A program made the position numbers and the translations under genes. DNA of 23,569 nucleotides from Haplomitrium mnioides (taxonomy: Eukaryota > Marchantiophyta > Haplomitriopsida > Calobryales), in assembly GCA_049999725.1 (NCBI GenBank), contig JBNGIS010016959.1, forward strand, positions 1-23,569, given 5' to 3'. Shown here piece by piece: positions 17,830-23,569 of the stretch (position 1 is its first letter; each line of letters starts with the position of its first letter). The notes beneath the pieces are model-generated. The model was not told the origin of the DNA. It was given only the letters and a program-made list of their open reading frames with translations, and did not search any database.

Positions 17830-19639
17830 CCCATGTACCTATTTATGTTTTCTCCTTTAAGTGGAAAAAAAAAAACTGAAATGAAAAACAAGAAAGAATT
17901 GACTGGCTATGAATCGATTAGTATATACACCAGGAAATAAAATAAGAAATTGATGTTGCTAAGGGATGAAGAAAGTGCCTTATATAAGCATGTATATACT
18001 ACTTCTAATGTGTTGGCAGCTTGTCCTCCCAGAGCTTCCTTGTGTGCCCTCTCAGAGCTAAAGTAGAGCCTAGTCCCCGATCATTTTAGTGCCTCTCTAC
18101 AATACTGATCTGTGAAGAAGGGAGAAGTAACAGTTGCAGGCTAGGCCAAATAGGGGTTGAGCTTGTGGAGGTGACAGAGGTCAATGTTTCTTGTTAGTAT
18201 GATTCACTTGTAATCTCTGTCAGAAGTATATAGAATCAACGAGTATGTCCCTTGTAAGGGATAGATTTGTTCAAAGAACAGAAAAGAATCAGCCAAAGGT
18301 AATCAAAAGATGGGTTAAGAAAGTTGAACCGCGAAGTTTTGGAGAAGAAAGTGAACGAGCTAGAAGTAGTAAGATGCAGTGTTGCTCTTTCATGGAATGT
18401 CGATATAGCTTATGTGTGGTCGCCTGTATGAAGGTGTCTTCCACCGAAGATATCTTTGACGGGGTCTTCGTTGCTGCATAAACCAGTGAGTTGAACTTGT
18501 GCACAGGTGTGAGTAGCATGTGCCTTGTCTCTCCTTGCTTAGATAGTGCTCTGGAACAGTAGGGAACAAAGCCAGTAACAAGGTAATACCAAAAATTGAG
18601 AAGGAAAGAACAATAGAGGTTTGTATACACTTGTGTCGAAGAAGAACGGGTGGACATGTTGGTGTAGTCTCTTGTGATGGAGGGTTCCAAGCAAAGAAAA
18701 TGGAGAAGACAAGAGTCTCACGTAGAACCACGTATTGAAATGGTGAAGAGAGATAACAATAGTTCTTGATGATGTTAGTGTAGAAATGTAGCACTTGAAA
18801 CAAAACGAGAATGAAGAGTTTGACCTGGTATTTGTTGTTGTCGAGGAGACAACTTAAGTTTGTCATATGCAAGGAACAAAGACAAACAAACAATAAGGAT
18901 ACAATACAACTCGGCCTTGGGTGCGCACAAAGTGTTGTGGTGCTTTGTTGAAGTCGACGGGTCAAGAAAGGAAGTAGCCAATGCAGCTCAGATGTCATCG
19001 GCCAGAGGTAAACAATAAAAGGAAAGAATCACTCAAGGGGTCACAGGAGAGATCAATGTCATCAAGTAGAGATCAAAAAAGAAGTTCTCTAGTTGAGCAG
19101 TCGCGAAATATCACACAAATGGTCAAGAAGTCGCGGAGCATAAGAGCTAGTATGTCGCTAAGCAAAAGAAGGTAAGAAGTTTGTTGAACAGAGAATGCAA
19201 TGTCGTATAGAAGAATGGAGCGTCATCAAGTCGAAGAGGAAAGGTGCATCAAGCAAGTGAGCAAGAATCACCAGGAAAAGCGTCGTGCAGCGGCGGCTTC
19301 GCGAGTGAGCAAGAGGAGCAATGTTGAGTAGCGGTGAGTGAGCTAGGGTTGTAAAGAGGGAGCGCGTACTAGCTCGTACAGAGAGGTTTCAAAAAAGGAA
19401 AAAAAATGGAGAAGGAGCAAGATAAGGATGATCAAGAAAGGAAAGAGAAACCTTGTTAGAAAAGTAGCGAAGGAGAGGAAATGTTCACGGGAGCAAACAA
19501 GTGGGAGAAAAAAACAATTCAGCGCAGAGGTAGACCAGAGTGCGAGGGTGTGAATACACAGATGGCGAGTATGCTGGAGCTGTTTCTGATGTTGGTGCAG
19601 CGTGAGCGCATGTGAGAGAAAAAATTTGTAGAGTCTTTT
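17830..19639. other. About 1.8 kb of unassigned sequence between the LTR end and copia gag
   Basis: In related elements gag starts close to the priming site, so this looks like an insertion or a long leader. The longest frame (18390-18998, minus, 202 codons) has many Ser, Leu and Cys residues and no recognisable motif. Overlapping frames on the same strand are equally open, so I do not call a gene. The minus strand is pyrimidine-rich. I see no target-site duplication or terminal repeat that would define an insertion. Confidence 0.35.
17979..17988 (-). promoter_or_regulatory. TATA-like box upstream of copia gag
   Basis: On the minus strand cttatataag lies about 240 bp upstream of the gag domain, followed by a T-rich leader. 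It might mark a second LTR promoter, but no LTR ends or priming site could be found around it. Confidence 0.25.
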
Positions 19640-19652
19640 CGTGCTGATAACG
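19640..19652 (-). other. Primer-binding-site-like sequence
   Basis: The minus strand reads cgttatcagcacg right after the LTR end aataaca. This is the best preserved of the four sites and fits the priming region seen in plant copia elements. Confidence 0.55.
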
Positions 19653-19760
19653 TGTTATTGCATGAGCACCGCACGCATACACACGGGAGTCTCCAAGATG
19701 AATGAGTAGAATGATTAGGTTGGGACTACTTACATAGGGTATATATATATAGGAGGAAGC
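19653..19760 (-). mobile_element. LTR 3' end, minus orientation (possible 5' LTR of the copia)
   Basis: The minus strand shows a TATA-like run (19739-19752), then about 80 bp to an LTR end (caataaca) and a priming site. The orientation is right for the copia at 12.9-17.7 kb. The link to that element is inference, because about 1.9 kb of other sequence intervenes and the U5 differs from the LTR ends at 1.3 and 5.2 kb. Confidence 0.45.
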
Positions 19761-20030
19761 AAATATTTTTCATTCTTTGTTATTCAATGAAATTCAATTC
19801 AATGCATTTAAAAGGGTGATCATATATGAAAGATAGATCATGAGCCTCATTGATCTTCTTTCTTACTTGAAAATCCAATGTGCACTCTTGTACATCTGAA
19901 TTCTATGATTGTGATTGCAATAGAGATTGAATTTCCAGTCATCGACTTTACTTGGGACAATCTATCAAGTACCCACAGTGTAGATGAGTGCTATGGTTGA
20001 TTGAAAAAAATAGATAAATGCTATGGTTGA
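19753..20030 (-). repeat. Right arm of the long-range inverted repeat
   Basis: The reverse complement aligns with 1485-1712. This arm has about 35 extra bases and a duplicated 30-bp unit that the left arm lacks. It joins the plus-strand deletion copy at about 20041 with almost no spacer, whereas the left arm lies downstream of its copy. Confidence 0.65.
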
Positions 20031-20040
20031 TTGAACAAAA
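19981..20040. repeat. 30-bp tandem duplication
   Basis: Two units, 19981-20010 and 20011-20040, share ctatggttgattgaa and differ at about four positions. Confidence 0.9.
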
Positions 20041-20329
20041 TTATTCTCTTATTTACAGAATACCTCATACTGAGGGGGAGAATGCTAACAAAGCCTATAC
20101 TAGATCTATAATCTAAGATGAGACAAATTGCTCATATTGAGTTGAGCATCTGAATGTGCATGTTGCCCATATCCCAACCTATAGAAAATTATTTCTCTAT
20201 ACCTACATATAATAGAGGCACTTCCTACAAAAGAACCAACTATACTATAGGAAGATAAGCTTCTAAAAGGGGCACATTCCCCATAAATACATCATGATAA
20301 ATTAGAGTTCTTAGATCTTTCCTATTTGG

Positions 20330-20799
20330 AGATAGCAGAGCCTATATTATTGATAGTGGCACTCTCCACACCTCTTGACAACTACTTGATTGATTAATCA
20401 GTAGATATTTGTTACAAAGCATAATGCTAAAGGCAAGTTGTCATACATAAGACACGCCTTATAGCCATGGGGTATACAGAGATACCTAGGAGAGACTTTT
20501 ATCTCACATATACCCAAGTTATAGATGTTATCACATATATGTATCTAGTTCCGTTTTCCCTAGGACATGACCTTACAATACATAAGATGGATGTAGTGAC
20601 AACATATCTTTATGGCATATTAGATACCTATCTTTATGGCATATTTCCACACACCAAACCATTATGAGACCCAATAAGGTGAGTACTAGACATGGATCTA
20701 TAGCCCCTCTAATGCACACACCAACAAGTAGGCCTTTAGCCCATGTTATTCATCAATCCATGTCTATAACAAAGGATGGATATACAATCTAGATCATGT

Positions 20800-20800
<1 letters not shown>
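20330..20800 (+). pseudogene. Copia protease motif fused to RT (copy 2)
   Basis: AYIIDSGTLHT (about 20343-20375) is the protease motif. Within the next few bases the RT frame starts, with broken similarity to LIGYRW, then KTRLIAMGYTEIP, LTYTQVIDVITYMYLV, KMDVVTTYLYGILDT. The AYLYG block is duplicated in tandem by 24 bp (YLYGILDT then YLYGIFP). Further on, another frame reads HGSIAPL, SRPLAHVIHQSM and DGYTI, the same spacer seen in copy 1. Integrase is absent exactly as in copy 1. Several stops make it inactive. Confidence 0.75.
20605..20645 (+). repeat. 24-bp tandem duplication inside RT
   Basis: The sequence tatctttatggcatatt occurs at 20605 and again at 20629. It duplicates eight residues (YLYGILDT) in frame, at the same RT position where the minus-strand copia carries its minisatellites. 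Confidence 0.85.

Positions 20801-20802
<2 letters not shown>

Positions 20803-20857
<55 letters not shown>
20803..20857. repeat. AT microsatellite, about 27 units
   Basis: An uninterrupted alternating AT run of 55 bases. It begins a few codons after DGYTI, where copy 1 continues into the YGLKQ region of RT. Confidence 0.97.
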
Positions 20858-20859
<2 letters not shown>

Positions 20860-20862
<3 letters not shown>

Positions 20863-21850
20863 TATTTATTTATTTTAGTCTACAGATGATGTTGTTGTCC
20901 AAAATGACCTTGGTTACACTTGAAAACACCCAAACGCCCCCCTTGCCAAGACAAATTCACTCAAAGTGGGGATTCCTTGCCATGAAAGAGGCCGATTTTG
21001 TGCAAAACTTGCCTTATCACCATTGACCTACTCATTGATTGCTGGTCGAGCTGAATACCGCTTTATTGTATGTTTTTCCACCCTAAATAGGCAGGGTTTA
21101 CAAACCACACAAGTGGCTGCCAAATAAAAAATGCTACTGCACTAAGGTAATGATATTTACTTCATGGTTCATATACCTGCAACAACGGAAACACTCTCAT
21201 AAATTCCTTTTGGTTGTCGCAACTCTACCTTAGTCTCATTGAATCTTTGGTCACCCAATGCTGCCATGTTGTAGGTGATGATTGATTCTCTTATTTCCAG
21301 CTCCTTGTAGCCTTGCAAAATGCAAATAATACACACCCACCCAATAGTAAATAGATTTTACCCCCGTCGTTTATGGGGCTTCAACTCTTATTCCCCAGCT
21401 AGAGAGATGACGCTCTCCACCTCCAATTGGCCCACTCTACCTTTGTCACCCCTTCTGATGCACACTCCTCTCCCAAAGAGACGTCGCCTCATAGGCTAGC
21501 TTCATAGGCTAGCTTGCAACAATCAAAGAACCAACATGATTTTCAGTTGATGCACTCTAGTTGATGCACTCTACTAGGATGTTGTGCTCTTCGTGAACTT
21601 ACCCATTGTGGCAAGCAAGGGGATCTTCTCCTCCAACTAGATGCAGCCTCCAACGATCTCTCCAAAATGCTAAAGGATTGGAATTTAGACGAGCTCACCT
21701 TGGTGGCTTGAGGATCTAGGCAGCTAAAGAAGTGACGATGCAGCCAAGTATCCCTACTGCATGGGAAAGTCCACCTCCAGAGGAGCCTCCTGCTCCTGCT
21801 AAGTACACCTTTGCTGATCCAAGTCCCCTCTCCACTACTACCCACGTTTG
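20860..21850. other. Unassigned sequence with two short tandem duplications
   Basis: No gene is supported. A 13-bp unit (cataggctagctt) is doubled at 21490-21515, and a 14-bp unit (agttgatgcactct) is doubled at 21545-21572. The minus-strand 100-codon frame (21543-21845) has no recognisable motif. Confidence 0.4.
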
Positions 21851-22270
21851 CTCCTGGATGCTCACCTCAACCTCCTCAGTTTACCTCCTCTTTTGCTTGC
21901 TTTCAATGGTGATCCAACTCCCCTCAATGAGGCTTCTCTTTACATATACCTTCATGTTTCCTGCGCCAATTTTCATATGTCAGCAAGTAGATAATCTATG
22001 AGCAACCAAAATTAGCTCCAATTTGAGCGCTCTGACCCTCTACCAACCTCCTATGCCATCTCCAGCTAGGTGCTTGGAAAAATTCCTCATTTAAGAACTA
22101 AAGTCTTTGCAAGGAAATTGAATTCCCATTCCCCCTTAGTCGCAATCAAGCTAAGCCCCCAATTGGTGGTGCTTTGCTCCCAAATTCTCATTCAACGGCC
22201 CTATTCATCATTTGCATGGCATTGTCATGAGTTGAATCACCCTCTTGCCGTGTCGCCACTATCGCTCCCT
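21850..22270 (+). pseudogene. Possible copia gag remnant
   Basis: Two faint signals lie in the right order. SDPLPTSYAIS near 22030 resembles the DPLP region near the end of copia gag, and WHCHELNHPLAVS near 22215-22255 matches the spacing of the last part of a CCHC zinc knuckle (C-x4-H-x4-S, with Ser for Cys, and a displaced first Cys). The intervening sequence has several stops. This could be chance; I rate it low. Confidence 0.28.
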
Positions 22271-23051
22271 TCGGGAAAGCTCTCGTGTCACATATCCCCC
22301 TCCTCTCTAAATTTACTAAATCCTTATTCCTTCATTGTATTCCTACTTGGTTAGTTTCAGGACTCGGGGAGGACTAGCAGGGATAGCAACGACGCATTTA
22401 CCCTTCGAGGTTGTTTCTCTTTGCTACTTGAATTTTTATTCGTTGACCTTTGGTTTGGATTATTCTCCTCTTTTTTGGCAGTGATCTTTTGTAGGTGGAT
22501 TCATGAATTTCTTTAGGAGATCTTGGCTTGCGAGTGGGCGCGACACTTACTCGTTTTGATGCTTCGCCTTCTCCTCCTTGCTGCTTTGCTTTGTACTTGC
22601 AAAAGAGGCTTCTTTGCTAAGTCAAATGGTAGTTCAACTTAACGCAATGCCGTTGCTCCTCATGGGTTGTAGGGTTCTCCTCTTTTGTTCTTGGCTCATT
22701 TCCCTTTCTCCCGCCGTAGCCTCTTCTCATTTGTCATTCCTAGTGTGCGTCTGCTGCCTTTTGGTGTCAACCCGCGTTTGTTGCGTTTGTGGCAAAGGTG
22801 AAGGAGCCGTGGTTTGATCCCTTTTGGCTCTCCCTTCTTCTTTGCTTGAGTATTTTGTTTGTCCGCTTCTTGCATGTGCTTTTCTCTACTCCTTGGCGGT
22901 GACGTTGTGGCGCCATGCTTTACAACATCTCCTCCTTGGTTTGGGTCCGCTCGTGCTTGTTTCTGCCCAAGTGGCTGCTTTGGCGATGGACCACGAGATT
23001 GCACTCAGTTCTTGTTGACAGCGAGTTTCCCTTCTTGATGCACTCACAATA
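22271..23051. other. Unassigned pyrimidine-rich sequence
   Basis: Richer in G and C than most of the window, with tct and ctt runs on the plus strand. Open frames exist on both strands, but none has motifs or convincing codon structure. Confidence 0.35.
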
Positions 23052-23151
23052 NNNNNNNNNNNNNNNNNNNNNNNNNNNNNNNNNNNNNNNNNNNNNNNNN
23101 NNNNNNNNNNNNNNNNNNNNNNNNNNNNNNNNNNNNNNNNNNNNNNNNNNN
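23052..23151. other. Assembly gap, 100 N
   Basis: Exactly 100 N, the conventional length for a scaffold gap of unknown size. Frames reported across it are meaningless. Confidence 0.99.
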
Positions 23152-23569
23152 GACAGGGTTTTGATGCTCGTATGCCCTTTTCCTTGGAACCCGCAAGTGC
23201 TCTTCATGCTCCTTAGATTTTTGCTCCTTTGCTTTACTTCGTGGAGGCATTCTGCCCCCAATGGTGACTTCCTCTTAGTTCTTCGTGTCAACTTTTGTTG
23301 TTGGTGGTTTGATGCCTAGAATGCGGTCACCTCATGGCTTCTTGGCGTTGCTTGGCTTTGTTCCCTTCTCGTGAGCTATCTTGGGCTCCTTGCGTGGCTC
23401 CTCCCTGCCCATGGTCTCTTGGCCCCCTTGTTGTTTGTCTTGAGATCTGCATATTAGCAACCTCCTTGTTCATGCGTCACCTCTTACATTTGATGTAGTT
23501 GCCTTCGGTTGTTTGTGGCAATGACACCCTTATTTTGTTAATGCGTAAGGCGGTGGAATAAGAAAGCTC
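23152..23569. other. Unassigned sequence after the gap
   Basis: T- and G-rich sequence similar in character to that before the gap. I see no gene or repeat I can support. Confidence 0.35.

Larger units (their letters stand above)
20060..20800 (+). mobile_element. Decayed Ty1/copia fragment, copy 2 of the protease-RT deletion family
   Basis: This is the direct-repeat partner of 170-1262. It starts with a polypurine-like tract (tgagggggag, 20071-20080) and shares the block gagacaaattgctcat, then catatcccaacctat and ggaagataagctt. It ends at the (AT)27 microsatellite, which replaces the YGLKQ region of RT. Divergence from copy 1 is considerable, with several small indels, so the shared organisation is old. 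Confidence 0.72.

Noticed and set aside
18390-18998. 202-codon open frame on the minus strand as a host gene
   Set aside because: Several other frames are open on the same strand in this pyrimidine-rich stretch, no motif is recognisable, and the composition (Ser, Leu, Cys, His) is what such sequence gives by chance.
22915-23319. Open frames running across the N gap
   Set aside because: They exist only because N translates to unknown residues; length across the gap is not evidence of coding.

Overview
The window reads as non-genic nuclear DNA of a plant, most likely repeat-dense intergenic heterochromatin of a vascular plant. The reasons are a chromodomain-bearing Ty3/gypsy element (chromovirus), Ty1/copia elements with a plant-type gag, LTR ends followed by a TTATCAGCACGA-like priming site, AT-rich unique sequence, and no intact host gene, tRNA or rRNA that I can recognise. 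The species cannot be named from this. A run of exactly 100 N (23052-23151) marks a scaffold gap.

Layout. 170-1262 (+): a decayed copia fragment in which the protease motif runs straight into reverse transcriptase (RT). It ends at an LTR end with a priming site (1263-1352), followed by one arm of an 18-kb-spaced inverted repeat (1485-1712). 2130-2420 (-) and 7895-8175 (+): two inverted copies of an unidentified dispersed repeat. 5202-5512: two LTR ends of one family pointing away from each other. 8847 to about 12890 (+): a 5'-truncated chromovirus with gag end, protease, RT, RNase H, integrase, chromodomain and part of the 3' LTR. About 12890-17740 (-): a copia element running the opposite way, with gag, protease, integrase, RT and RNase H, all decayed. 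19640-19760 (-): an LTR end with priming site that may be its 5' end, separated from gag by about 1.9 kb of unexplained sequence. 19753-20030: the second inverted-repeat arm. 20060-20800 (+): a second copy of the protease-RT deletion fragment, ending at an (AT)27 microsatellite. 20860-23569: mostly unassigned, with a possible copia gag remnant near 21.9-22.3 kb.

The most unusual structure is in the minus-strand copia. About 1.05 kb lies between the RT motifs AYLYG and YGLKQ, which are normally only some tens of residues apart. It is filled by two adjoining minisatellites, nine 48-bp units and about eight 36-bp units. They stay in the RT frame and encode repeats built on a GPLV core. The two other RT copies carry single or paired GP[IL]V-like motifs at the same place, so the array appears to have grown from a native spacer motif.

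Nothing here looks able to move: every pol gene has stops, and several catalytic or metal-binding residues are lost. The interest lies in how the elements were rearranged, shortened and internally expanded.
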